Of a stretch of DNA of 64,000 nt, positions 54,849 through 62,457 are shown piece after piece. The stretch is from assembly GCF_002903165.1 (NCBI RefSeq), contig NZ_PPSK01000019.1, forward strand, positions 1 through 64,000. Direction: 5' to 3'. The translations under genes and the position numbers were made by a program. This stretch comes from Halopseudomonas oceani (lineage in GTDB: Bacteria; Pseudomonadota; Gammaproteobacteria; Pseudomonadales; Pseudomonadaceae). The notes under the pieces are model-generated. The model worked only from the letters and a program-made list of their open reading frames with translations. It had not been told where the DNA came from and made no database searches. Within the stretch, counting starts at the first letter, position 1. Every line of letters starts with the position of its first letter.

Positions 54849-56271
54849 GTTCCAGATCGATGATGAAGCCGTCACGGCGATCAAAATAGGTTTCGTTGCT
54901 GATGGTCTCGCCGCTGGGCTCGATGCGCACGCGCAGGCCGCTGGCGGCGTGCTCGGCGCTGGCCAGCGCGATCACATGGCTGAGCGCGAGCAGGTCGTTG
55001 GCGCTGTTGACCGGCAGGTCGCGGGTGTTGAGCTGGCTGCCGTTGCCGAGGGCGGCGCGCAGGTAGGTGCGCAGGCCACTGGCGTTGACGTTGAAGGCCT
55101 TGTCGAGCAACTGATTGACTGCCAGCGTGCGCAAGGTGTCGCCTTCCGGCGCGTCGAGGGTTTCCATCAGGCTGTGCACCGGCGGGCGCTCGCGGCGTTC
55201 GCGCAGCTTCACCTGGCCGGGATCGACCAGCGCCAGATTGACCACCGCCATCTCTTCACCTGCAGCGCTCAGACGTTTGGCCTGCTCTTCGGCGGGCAGG
55301 GCGGACAGCTCGCGGCACAGGCCGACGATGTCGCTGTGCTTCTGGCTGTGCAGGTAGCTGAGCTGACGGATGATGATATCGGCGCGCTGGGTGAAGCTCT
55401 GCAGGGTGCGGCGAAGGGCTGGCAGCATGATGTCGGCGGCGTTGCGCAGGCAGCCTTCGATGCCGTCCAGCAACTGCCAGAGAATCGAGCTGCGCTCGTC
55501 AACGAGAAGGTCCGGCGCCAGGCGGCGCAGCTCGCGCTCGGCCTCGGCCTTCCACTCGCGTGGCTTGCGGCGAATACGGGCGATCACATCCTGAATGCGC
55601 TCGCGGTGTTTTTCGACGCTGTCGGCCGACAGGCGCACTGCCAGATCGGGCTGGAAGCGCCGCTCCATAAAGTCGAAAAACTGATCGCTGGCCTGCTGCA
55701 CCAGTTGCTGCGCTTCGACCTCGCGTACCAGCTGGCGCTTGCGCTCTTCCAGCTCCGCGATGATGTCGGTGAAGTCGGCAATGATCCGCTCGGCGTATTC
55801 GTGGGCATCGAGCAGGTCATACACCTCGCCGTGCTCGGCAAACGCCGACAGCGCGTTGAGGGTGTTGCGGGTGTTGCGGTGGCGGGTACGGGTGTTGTGC
55901 CCGTGCGCCTCGGCCAGCGACTGGGCAAACAGCCGGCCCATGCGGCTGAAAGGGTAGGTTGATTGGAAGGTGGCCTGATCCACCTGACGTTCCAGCCAGC
56001 CGTTTTCAATCAGGCTGGTGAGAATCCAGCTGGCCTGCTCGCGGTTGCTCTTGAAGCGGCTGGCGTCTTCGTCGTCGCTTTCCAGCAGCGGCGCGCGTTC
56101 CAGCGCTTCACTGAAGATATCCAGTACTTGTTCGCGCTTGAGTGATTCGCCGTAATCGGCCCGGGCGCTGTACAGCCGCTCGTGCAGCAGGCGCAGGCAC
56201 TCGACAATCTGTTCGCGGTATTTGCTGGTGAGCGGGCGGAAGAACTGCAGTCGCTCGTTGGTAAAAAACAT
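54832..56271 (-). CDS. JetA-like kleisin (DUF5716/MukF-type subunit)
   Basis: 479 residues starting MFFTNERLQFFRPLTSKYREQIVECL. A winged-helix N-terminal part is followed by helical, coiled-coil-rich sequence (for example DIIAELEERKRQLVREVEAQQLVQQAS) as in kleisins of the JetA family. It would link JetC heads and hold JetB. First gene of the three-gene unit; the ribosome-binding site is weak. No JetD (toprim nuclease) gene follows JetC in the window. Confidence 0.83.
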   Translation of the reverse strand: MFFTNERLQFFRPLTSKYREQIVECLRLLHERLYSARADYGESLKREQVLDIFSEALERAPLLESDDEDASRFKSNREQASWILTSLIENGWLERQVDQATFQSTYPFSRMGRLFAQSLAEAHGHNTRTRHRNTRNTLNALSAFAEHGEVYDLLDAHEYAERIIADFTDIIAELEERKRQLVREVEAQQLVQQASDQFFDFMERRFQPDLAVRLSADSVEKHRERIQDVIARIRRKPREWKAEAERELRRLAPDLLVDERSSILWQLLDGIEGCLRNAADIMLPALRRTLQSFTQRADIIIRQLSYLHSQKHSDIVGLCRELSALPAEEQAKRLSAAGEEMAVVNLALVDPGQVKLRERRERPPVHSLMETLDAPEGDTLRTLAVNQLLDKAFNVNASGLRTYLRAALGNGSQLNTRDLPVNSANDLLALSHVIALASAEHAASGLRVRIEPSGETISNETYFDRRDGFIIDLEHDEHA

Positions 56272-56395
56272 AGGGCGTCGAATTCCGGTTCGGACAAGGA
56301 CGCATTATGCCTGATCAGCAGGGCCGGGCGGCAAGTTGGAGCGACGGGCTGTGCTGGAGTTCATGCGGGTGAGGATCGGATGCCGGAACCAAAAC

Positions 56396-56418
56396 AACCC
56401 CCGCACGGGGCGGGGGTT
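56396..56418 (-). terminator. Terminator of btuB
   Basis: AACCCCCGC (56396-56404) pairs perfectly with GCGGGGGTT (56410-56418). On the - strand the stem is followed by TTGTTTTGG, so it ends btuB transcription 30 bases after its stop, before the jetA-like gene. Confidence 0.8.
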
Positions 56419-56447
56419 ATTGGCACGGCGCTGGCTGTGGGTGGTGC

Positions 56448-58301
56448 TTACAGCTGCGGGGTCCAGGTCACGCTCAGCAGTGCCGCGCGGCCTTGCTCCT
56501 TATAGCTGTAGTCGATAGATGGAGCGGGCCAAGGGCCGGTGGCCCGCTGATAGGTGCCAAGATGGTAGTCGCGGTCGAGCACATTGTTGATCTTCAGATC
56601 CAGGCGGGTTGAAGCGGTCGCCTGCCAGTTGGCGCGCAGGTCGAGCGTGCCGTAACCAGCCAGCGTGCTGCTGTTGGCAGCATCGGCAAAGCGCTCGCTG
56701 AATAGCGCCCAGGTTGCGCCCACGCCGAAGTCACCAAACTGACGATCCAGGTCGCTGGTCAGTGTGCGTTTTGCACGCAGTTGCAGGGTTTTGCCTGTCT
56801 GGCGGTCGCGCGGGTCGATGAAGCTGGCGGCGGTCCGCGAGGCCCAGCCCATGACGTCGGTGCTCATGGCCAGCTCCAGGCCGTTGATGCGCGCTTCGTC
56901 GACGTTGTTCATCTGGAACGTGCTGGAGTCCCAGACAATCAGATCCTTGATGTCGGTGCGATAAAGAGAGGCTTCCCACTGGCTGTTCAGCAAGTCTCCA
57001 CGCCATTGCAGCTCGAAGGTACGAGAGTGTTCAGGGTCCAGGTCTGGGTTGCCACCCCAGCCCGGCGGCGCGTAGAGGTCGTTGAACGTCGGTGCACGGA
57101 AGGCGGTGGCATAGCTGACAATCCATTGCTGGCTGTCTCCGCTGGGGATGGCCAGTGCGGCGTTCCAGGTGTTGTGCTCACCAAAATGCTGATTGTCGTC
57201 GTGGCGCACGCCCAGCTCGGTGCTGATGCGTTCCCCAGTCCAGCTGTGCTGCGCGAACAGGCCGATGTTTTCGCGACGGTCCTTGGTGTAGGCGTTGGTA
57301 GAGTCCAGTTTGTCGCGTTGCCAGTCAGCCCCTACGTTGAGCTGCTGGTCAGCAGACAGGTCGATGTAGTTCAACCAACTGACAGAGTGGCGCTCGGTTT
57401 TAATCTGGCCGTCATTGAAGCGAGAGCCGACGGTTTTGTTACGGTCTTCGCTGCTGCCCAGCTCCAGGCGGCTGCGCCAGCCGGTGGTCAGCTGGCCTTG
57501 CAGGTAGGCAGCATAGCCGCGTACGCGGAACTGGTTTTCCGGGTTGGCCGGGTTGAACTCGTAGGCGTCGTCAAACTCGCTTTTGCCATTCTGTTCGTTG
57601 ACGCTGAGACCTGCGCTCCAGTCCTCGTTGAAGGAGTGATCAAAGCGGGCGAAATAGCTCTTGGTGCGCTGGCTGTCCTCATCGCGGTCGTTGCCAAGGT
57701 TATCCTCGGTGAGGTCAAAGCCTTCTGTTTCATTCAGGGTTGCGCCGAGGATGAAGCGGCTGTTGTCGTTGCCGCCGCTGATATCAATGCTGCGCTCGAA
57801 TGTGTGGTTGCTACCAACTCCCAGTCGAATGGTTGGCTGCAGGCCTGTTTGACCCTGCCGGGTGAATATCTGGATTACGCCGCCGATGGCGTCGGCGCCA
57901 TAGACCGCCGAGCGTGGACCGCGTACCACTTCGACGCGCTCGATATTGTCGATGTTCAGGTAATCAAGCCGCGCGCCGCCCGTGGTTGCTGAGGCGATAC
58001 GTTGTCCGTCTACCAGTACCAGAGTCTGGTCAGTTTTGCCGCCGCGAACGAAGTACGACAGCACGCCGCCATTGCTGTTTAGCTGAACACCCGGAACGCG
58101 GCGAAGCAGTTCCGGCACGCTGCGTGCCTGCAGGCGCTCGATGTCGTCCCGGTCAAAGACGGTGTTGGCTGCCAGCGCCGATTCGCGTGGTTGCTCAAGG
58201 CGGGACGCAGTGATGATGGTTTCAGGCAGATTGAGAGCATCGTTGGCCTGAGCAACAGCGCAGGCCAACAGGCCGGGGATGATCAGCAGTGACTTGTTCA
58301 T
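56448..58301 (-). CDS. btuB: TonB-dependent vitamin B12 receptor BtuB
   Basis: 617 residues with a signal peptide (MNKSLLIIPGLLACAVAQA). A TonB box (ETIITASR, 27-34), a plug domain (RLQARSVPELLRRVPGVQLNSNGGVLSYFVRGGKTDQTLVLVDG) and a 22-strand beta-barrel region ending AALLSVTWTPQL are seen. It takes cobalamin across the outer membrane using TonB energy. GAGGAAACC precedes the ATG and is part of a hairpin. Control by the cobalamin riboswitch upstream confirms the ligand class. Confidence 0.95.
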   Translation of the reverse strand: MNKSLLIIPGLLACAVAQANDALNLPETIITASRLEQPRESALAANTVFDRDDIERLQARSVPELLRRVPGVQLNSNGGVLSYFVRGGKTDQTLVLVDGQRIASATTGGARLDYLNIDNIERVEVVRGPRSAVYGADAIGGVIQIFTRQGQTGLQPTIRLGVGSNHTFERSIDISGGNDNSRFILGATLNETEGFDLTEDNLGNDRDEDSQRTKSYFARFDHSFNEDWSAGLSVNEQNGKSEFDDAYEFNPANPENQFRVRGYAAYLQGQLTTGWRSRLELGSSEDRNKTVGSRFNDGQIKTERHSVSWLNYIDLSADQQLNVGADWQRDKLDSTNAYTKDRRENIGLFAQHSWTGERISTELGVRHDDNQHFGEHNTWNAALAIPSGDSQQWIVSYATAFRAPTFNDLYAPPGWGGNPDLDPEHSRTFELQWRGDLLNSQWEASLYRTDIKDLIVWDSSTFQMNNVDEARINGLELAMSTDVMGWASRTAASFIDPRDRQTGKTLQLRAKRTLTSDLDRQFGDFGVGATWALFSERFADAANSSTLAGYGTLDLRANWQATASTRLDLKINNVLDRDYHLGTYQRATGPWPAPSIDYSYKEQGRAALLSVTWTPQL

Positions 58302-58307
58302 TGGTTT

Positions 58308-58330
58308 CCTCAAAAGTTCGGCTTTTGAGG
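58308..58330 (-). promoter_or_regulatory. Hairpin sequestering the btuB ribosome-binding site
   Basis: On the - strand CCTCAAAAG pairs over nine bases, without error, with CTTTTGAGG around a CCGAA loop. The 3' arm contains the GAGG Shine-Dalgarno sequence, ending seven bases before the ATG. It is the likely expression platform by which the cobalamin riboswitch blocks translation. Confidence 0.8.
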
Positions 58331-58439
58331 AGGGCGGGAAGTCAGGAGGCAGGCCACGGCGCGGCGACTGCACGCTGACCGGTGACGCCCTCCGCGACAC
58401 CTCAGCAGACAGCGGGCACGGCAGTGCCGTGGCTGTACT

Positions 58440-58625
58440 CGCGCTGGGCCGGTCTCCGGACTCGGAATCAGAGCATCATCGCCTTCCCATGCTGAGCACA
58501 GTGGCGTTGTCGATGATACTGGCAGGGCAGGCCTGCGATTCCTTACCGTTGCGGGGGCAGTGTCGGATTTGCACCGACTTCCCGTTTCACCCGGGCTGCA
58601 GAGCAGCCTCGGGCACCCAGGCGAC
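58440..58625 (-). ncRNA. Cobalamin (AdoCbl) riboswitch
   Basis: On the - strand the conserved core is clear: GGGTGAAACGGGAAGTCGG, GCAAATCCGACACTGCC, CCCGCAACGGTAA, and the B12 box GAGTCCGGAGACCGGCC (58463-58447). The order and distances match the B12 riboswitch family. Ends are approximate. It lies in the 330-base leader of btuB, downstream of a promoter at 58640-58668. No intrinsic terminator lies between the aptamer and btuB, so control is probably at translation. Confidence 0.93.
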
Positions 58626-58639
58626 TGGAAGTGGGGCGG

Positions 58640-58668
58640 ACTCTAGGGCTTTCGGCCCGGCGGGTCAA
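58640..58668 (-). promoter_or_regulatory. Promoter of the btuB leader
   Basis: On the - strand TTGACC (58668-58663) and TAGAGT (58645-58640) are 17 bases apart. The RNA would start near 58633, just 5' of the riboswitch. The promoter begins three bases after the dxs stop. Confidence 0.75.
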
Positions 58669-58671
58669 GTC

Positions 58672-60555
58672 TCAGCCAAGTCGGCTGAGACGGGTACGGA
58701 TTGCGTTTTCGATGCCGGCTGCATCAAGCCCGCACTCGGCGAGCATCTCAGCGGGCTTGGCGTGCTCGACATAGAGATCGGGCAGGCCGAGGTTGAGCAC
58801 CGGCAGGTTGATGCCTTCGGCCAGCAACCACTCGTTGACTGCGCTGCCGGCACCGCCCATGACTGCGTTTTCTTCGACGGTGACCAGCAGGTCATGGCTG
58901 GCGCTTAGCTCCGCAATCAGCTGGGTGTCCAGCGGTTTGACGAAGCGCATGTTGGCGACGGTCGCGTTGAGCGCCTCGGCGGCCTTGCTGGCGTGCTGGT
59001 GCAGGGTGCCGAAACACAAAATGGCGACCTGTTCACCCCGGCGGGTTACCGCGCCCTTGCCGATTGGCAACGGTTCCAGTGCCGGGTCAATCGGTACGCC
59101 GGGGCCGGTGCCACGCGGATAACGCACGGCGGCCGGGCCTTCGTGCAGGAACCCGGTGGTCAGCATTTGACGGGTTTCGTTCTCGTCGGCCGGTGCCATG
59201 ATCAGCATGTTCGGCAGGCAGCGCAGGTACGACAGATCAAAGCTGCCGGCGTGGGTCGGGCCGTCCTCGCCAACCAGGCCGGCTCGGTCGATGGCGAACA
59301 GCACATCCAGATTTTGTACCGCAACGTCGTGGATCAGCTGATCGTAGCCGCGCTGCAGGAAGGTCGAGTAGATGGCAACCACCGGCTTGGCACCTTCGCA
59401 AGCCATGCCAGCTGCGAGGGTGACAGCGTGCTGCTCGGCGATGGCAACATCGAAGTAGCGCTTGGGAAAACGTTCGGAGAAGGCGATCAGATCCGAGCCT
59501 TCCTTCATTGCCGGGGTAATGCCGATCAGGCGCTCGTCCTGCTCGGCCATGTCGCACAGCCACTGGCCAAAGATGTTGGAGAACTTGGGTTTGCTGACGC
59601 CATTGCTCGGGGCCTTGGGTTCCAGCTTGGTGATCGCATGGTAGCCGATCGGGTCCGCCTCAGCGGGCGAGAAGCCCTTGCCCTTCTGGGTGATTACATG
59701 GAGGAACTGCGGGCCCTTGAGCTCGCGCATGTTCTTCAGGGTGCGCACCAGGGTTGGCAGGTCGTGGCCATCGATCGGGCCGATATAGTTCCAGCCCAGT
59801 TCCTCGAACAGGGTGCCCGGCACCAGCATGCCCTTGGCGTGCTCTTCGGTCTTGCGTGCCAGCTCCCAGGCCGGCGGGATCTTCGCCAGTACCTTTTTGC
59901 TGCCTTCACGCATGTGCGAGTAGGTGCGGCTGGAGAGAATTTTGGCCAAGTAGTTGGACAGGCCGCCGACGTTGCGTGAGATCGACATGTCGTTGTCGTT
60001 CAGCACCACCAGCATGTTGGCCTCGACTTCCGAGGCGTGGTTCAGTGCTTCAAAAGCCATGCCTGCGGTCAGCGCGCCATCGCCGATTACTGCGACGGTG
60101 CGGCGGTCCAGCCCCTGCAGCCCGGCAGCGATAGCCATGCCCAGGCCGGCGCTGATCGAGGTGCTGGAGTGGCCGACGCCAAAGGTGTCGTAGGGGCTTT
60201 CGCTGCGGCGCGGAAAGGCCGCGAGGCCGTTTTTCTGGCGCAGGCTGGCCATCTGTTCGCGGCGGCCGGTGAGGATCTTGTGCGGGTAGGCCTGATGGCC
60301 TACGTCCCACAGCAGGCGATCATCCGGCGTGTGGTAGACATAGTGCAATGCAATGGTCAGCTCAATGACGCCGAGGCCAGCACCAAAATGACCGCCGGTC
60401 TGGCCCACACTCCAGAGCAGAAAGGCGCGCAGTTCATCGGCCAGTTCTGGCAACTGACTTTCGTCGAGCGCGCGCAGCGACTCGGTGTCGTCGACACAGT
60501 CCAGCAGCGGTGTGCTGGGGCGATGGAGCGGGATTTCGTGGAAAGTGCTGGGCAT
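58672..60555 (-). CDS. dxs: 1-deoxy-D-xylulose-5-phosphate synthase
   Basis: 627 residues from ATG 60555 ([16 protein letters not shown]), the length usual in Pseudomonas. The thiamine diphosphate site is seen as [17 protein letters not shown]...NDNDMSIS, with the transketolase-like central domain ([18 protein letters not shown]) and C-terminal domain. It makes DXP from pyruvate and glyceraldehyde-3-phosphate for isoprenoids, thiamine and pyridoxal. It follows ispA by 94 bases and was next to the BtuF-like gene in the ancestral order. Confidence 0.98.
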   Translation of the reverse strand: MPSTFHEIPLHRPSTPLLDCVDDTESLRALDESQLPELADELRAFLLWSVGQTGGHFGAGLGVIELTIALHYVYHTPDDRLLWDVGHQAYPHKILTGRREQMASLRQKNGLAAFPRRSESPYDTFGVGHSSTSISAGLGMAIAAGLQGLDRRTVAVIGDGALTAGMAFEALNHASEVEANMLVVLNDNDMSISRNVGGLSNYLAKILSSRTYSHMREGSKKVLAKIPPAWELARKTEEHAKGMLVPGTLFEELGWNYIGPIDGHDLPTLVRTLKNMRELKGPQFLHVITQKGKGFSPAEADPIGYHAITKLEPKAPSNGVSKPKFSNIFGQWLCDMAEQDERLIGITPAMKEGSDLIAFSERFPKRYFDVAIAEQHAVTLAAGMACEGAKPVVAIYSTFLQRGYDQLIHDVAVQNLDVLFAIDRAGLVGEDGPTHAGSFDLSYLRCLPNMLIMAPADENETRQMLTTGFLHEGPAAVRYPRGTGPGVPIDPALEPLPIGKGAVTRRGEQVAILCFGTLHQHASKAAEALNATVANMRFVKPLDTQLIAELSASHDLLVTVEENAVMGGAGSAVNEWLLAEGINLPVLNLGLPDLYVEHAKPAEMLAECGLDAAGIENAIRTRLSRLG

Positions 60556-60649
60556 CAAACAAGGCTCTGGGTGCCACTGTCGGTGGCGGGAAAACAAGGG
60601 CGCAGTTTAACCGATGCAGGGCAATAGCCCAACTGCGCGCAGGGGTATC

Positions 60650-61537
60650 TCAGAAGCGGCGCTGAACGGTGTAGTCAGCCAACTGGCGCAAGCGCTCTGC
60701 CGCAGGACCGAACTCAGCGACGGCGGTGAGCGCCTGGTCGCGCAGCTCAGCGGCCAGGCGATGGGCACCGTCCAGCCCGAGCAGTGCCGGGTAGGTCGGT
60801 TTGTCACGGGCCAGGTCGGCGCCCTGCTGCTTGCCCAGCACGCTGGTGTCGCTCTCGATATCGAGGATGTCGTCCTGCACCTGAAACGCCAAACCGACGC
60901 TGTCGGCATAGCGGCCCAGGGCGGCCAGTTGGGCGGGGTTGATGCGCTCGCTGGCCAGCGCGCCCAATTGCACGCTGGCGCGAATCAGGGCACCGGTTTT
61001 GTGCCGATGCATGGATTCCAGCGTGGCCTGATCCAGTTTTTCGCCGACCGCGCCCAGATCGATTGCCTGCCCGCCAACCATACCTTGCGGGCCGGCGGCG
61101 TGGCCGAGCAGTTGGACCATGCGCAGGCGGGTTTCTGCCTGCGAGAGCGGCGCAGATGCCAGCAGCTCAAAGGCCAGCGCCTGCAAGCCGTCACCGGCAA
61201 GTATCGCGGTGGCCTCATCGAAGGCACGGTGGCAGGTGGGCTGACCGCGGCGCAGGTCGTCGTTGTCCATGGCGGGCAAGTCGTCGTGTATCAGCGAGTA
61301 GGCGTGAATCAGCTCGACGGCCCCGGCAGCGTGATCTGCCTGCCCCGGCTTGCCGCCGGCGGCCTCGCAACTCGCATAGGCCAGCAGCGGCCGCATCCGT
61401 TTGCCGCCAATCACGACGCTGTAGCGCATGGCGCTGTAGAGGCGATCGAGGCGAGGCTGAGGGGTATCCAGCTGGCTACTCAAAAAGGCGTTGATACGTT
61501 GCTGGCAGGATTCGAGGTACTGCTGAAAGTCGCTCAT
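60650..61537 (-). CDS. ispA: Farnesyl diphosphate synthase
   Basis: 295 residues. The first Asp-rich motif is [21 protein letters not shown] and the second [12 protein letters not shown], which bind the Mg-diphosphate substrates. It condenses IPP with DMAPP and GPP to give FPP. Overlaps xseB by 4 bases and supplies the same pathway as dxs downstream. Confidence 0.98.
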   Translation of the reverse strand: MSDFQQYLESCQQRINAFLSSQLDTPQPRLDRLYSAMRYSVVIGGKRMRPLLAYASCEAAGGKPGQADHAAGAVELIHAYSLIHDDLPAMDNDDLRRGQPTCHRAFDEATAILAGDGLQALAFELLASAPLSQAETRLRMVQLLGHAAGPQGMVGGQAIDLGAVGEKLDQATLESMHRHKTGALIRASVQLGALASERINPAQLAALGRYADSVGLAFQVQDDILDIESDTSVLGKQQGADLARDKPTYPALLGLDGAHRLAAELRDQALTAVAEFGPAAERLRQLADYTVQRRF

Positions 61538-61773
61538 TCGCCAGCGCCGTCAAAAGGCTCGGTGCCTAGCTCGCCATTATTTTCGATCAACTGCTGGACC
61601 TTCTGCTCAGCCTGCGCGAGTGCTTGCTGGCACTCGCGGGTCAGGGCGACGCCCTGCTCAAAGGCGCTGAGTGACTCTTCCAGACTGAGGTCTGCGCTTT
61701 CCAGGCGTTCTACCAGTGCCTGCAGCGAGCCTAGCGACTGCTCGAAATCTACGGCAGTTTTCTTCCGGGCCAT
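61534..61773 (-). CDS. xseB: Exodeoxyribonuclease VII small subunit
   Basis: 79 residues with the family core [43 protein letters not shown]. It assembles with XseA (not in the window) to degrade single-stranded DNA. GAGGTAACGC before the ATG is a good ribosome-binding site. First gene of the xseB-ispA-dxs operon. Confidence 0.96.
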   Translation of the reverse strand: MARKKTAVDFEQSLGSLQALVERLESADLSLEESLSAFEQGVALTRECQQALAQAEQKVQQLIENNGELGTEPFDGAGE

Positions 61774-61808
61774 GCGTTACCTCATCCGGCGGTGATTCAA
61801 ACGGCTGA

Positions 61809-61837
61809 ACATTACCCAAGGGGCAGGGGCGGGTCAA
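61809..61837 (-). promoter_or_regulatory. Sigma-70 promoter of xseB-ispA-dxs
   Basis: On the - strand TTGACC (61837-61832) and TAATGT (61814-61809) are 17 bases apart, giving a transcript start near 61802 and a leader of about 29 bases. Confidence 0.7.
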
Positions 61838-61870
61838 TTGGTGTGGCGTGGTGCAGGGGGGGTGGTAGCA

Positions 61871-61884
61871 TTGATACAGATCAG
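61871..61884 (+). promoter_or_regulatory. Anr/FNR-like box upstream of the small unknown gene
   Basis: TTGATACAGATCAG matches TTGAT-N4-ATCAA at nine of ten fixed bases. Downstream, TACAAT at 61936-61941 could be the -10 element; the box would then be centred near -70.5, a class I activator position. The site is palindromic and could also act on the xseB promoter 40 bases away. Confidence 0.45.
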
Positions 61885-61975
61885 CAAATGTGTCGCTTTT
61901 TTGACTCTGTTAATGTCTTTCAATGCGGTGTTGATTACAATTTGACATCACTCTTACTTCTTCTTCTGATCTGCC

Positions 61976-62281
61976 ATGACCGATGAATCCAAAGTGGTTG
62001 TTGCTGCTCCGGCGCAGCAGCGCGATCCGATTATTAAGGCGCTTCAGCAGGCCGGGCTTGATTGTGAGCTGATTTGCCAGCCGCAGGATTGCAGTGAAGC
62101 GCCGCTATGTCGTTGGCTTGCCCCTGACCAACTGAGCGAGCGCAGCCGCGTGCGCTTTGTTCTGGAAGATGCCATTGCCACGCTGGAGCAGACGCGTCAC
62201 GCCTTTCGTTCGCGCCAGTTGGCGGCGCTCCGCCATCGCTTACAAGGGCTATTGCAAAGCTTGTCAGAGGATGGGCTCTAG
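61976..62281 (+). CDS. Small protein of unknown function
   Basis: 101 residues (MTDESKVVVAAPAQQRDPIIKALQQAGLDC...), with an alpha/beta-looking first half and a long charged helix at the C-terminus (VRFVLEDAIATLEQTRHAFRSRQLAALRHRLQGLLQSL). I do not recognise the family. There is no Shine-Dalgarno sequence before the ATG (TTCTTCTGATCTGCC). Codon use resembles that of its neighbours. It lies between an Anr-like box and the globin-coupled c-di-GMP gene. Confidence 0.65.
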   Translation: MTDESKVVVAAPAQQRDPIIKALQQAGLDCELICQPQDCSEAPLCRWLAPDQLSERSRVRFVLEDAIATLEQTRHAFRSRQLAALRHRLQGLLQSLSEDGL

Positions 62282-62342
62282 GGTAGCGTGTTTCCTTACA
62301 AAGAGACGGCTTTGCCGGTCAGGACGCAAGGGCCTGAAAGAC

Positions 62343-62393
62343 AAGGCGCTGCAGGCCCGAGCTTTTTCAGCTTGGGGCTGCAGCGCCTTTTTT
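62343..62393 (+). terminator. Long terminator or attenuator before the globin-coupled gene
   Basis: AAGGCGCTGCAG (62343-62354) pairs perfectly with CTGCAGCGCCTT (62378-62389) with further pairing inside, followed by TTTT and GTT. An upstream segment GGGCCTG (62330-62336) is complementary to CAGGCCC (62352-62358) in the terminator's own 5' arm, so an alternative fold is possible. No good promoter is visible between here and 62458. Confidence 0.8.
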
Positions 62394-62457
62394 GTTGCCT
62401 GGACAAACCCGCATAACAACAGTCGGCTGCCGTCTGGAGGGTTGCCCATTCACTGTC

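Noticed and set aside
62298-62345. c-di-GMP-I (GEMM) riboswitch, suggested by GGACGCAA before a GGDEF gene
   Set aside because: The matching GGCAAACC half, the GNRA tetraloop and the 3' receptor strand are missing; only an eight-base coincidence remains.
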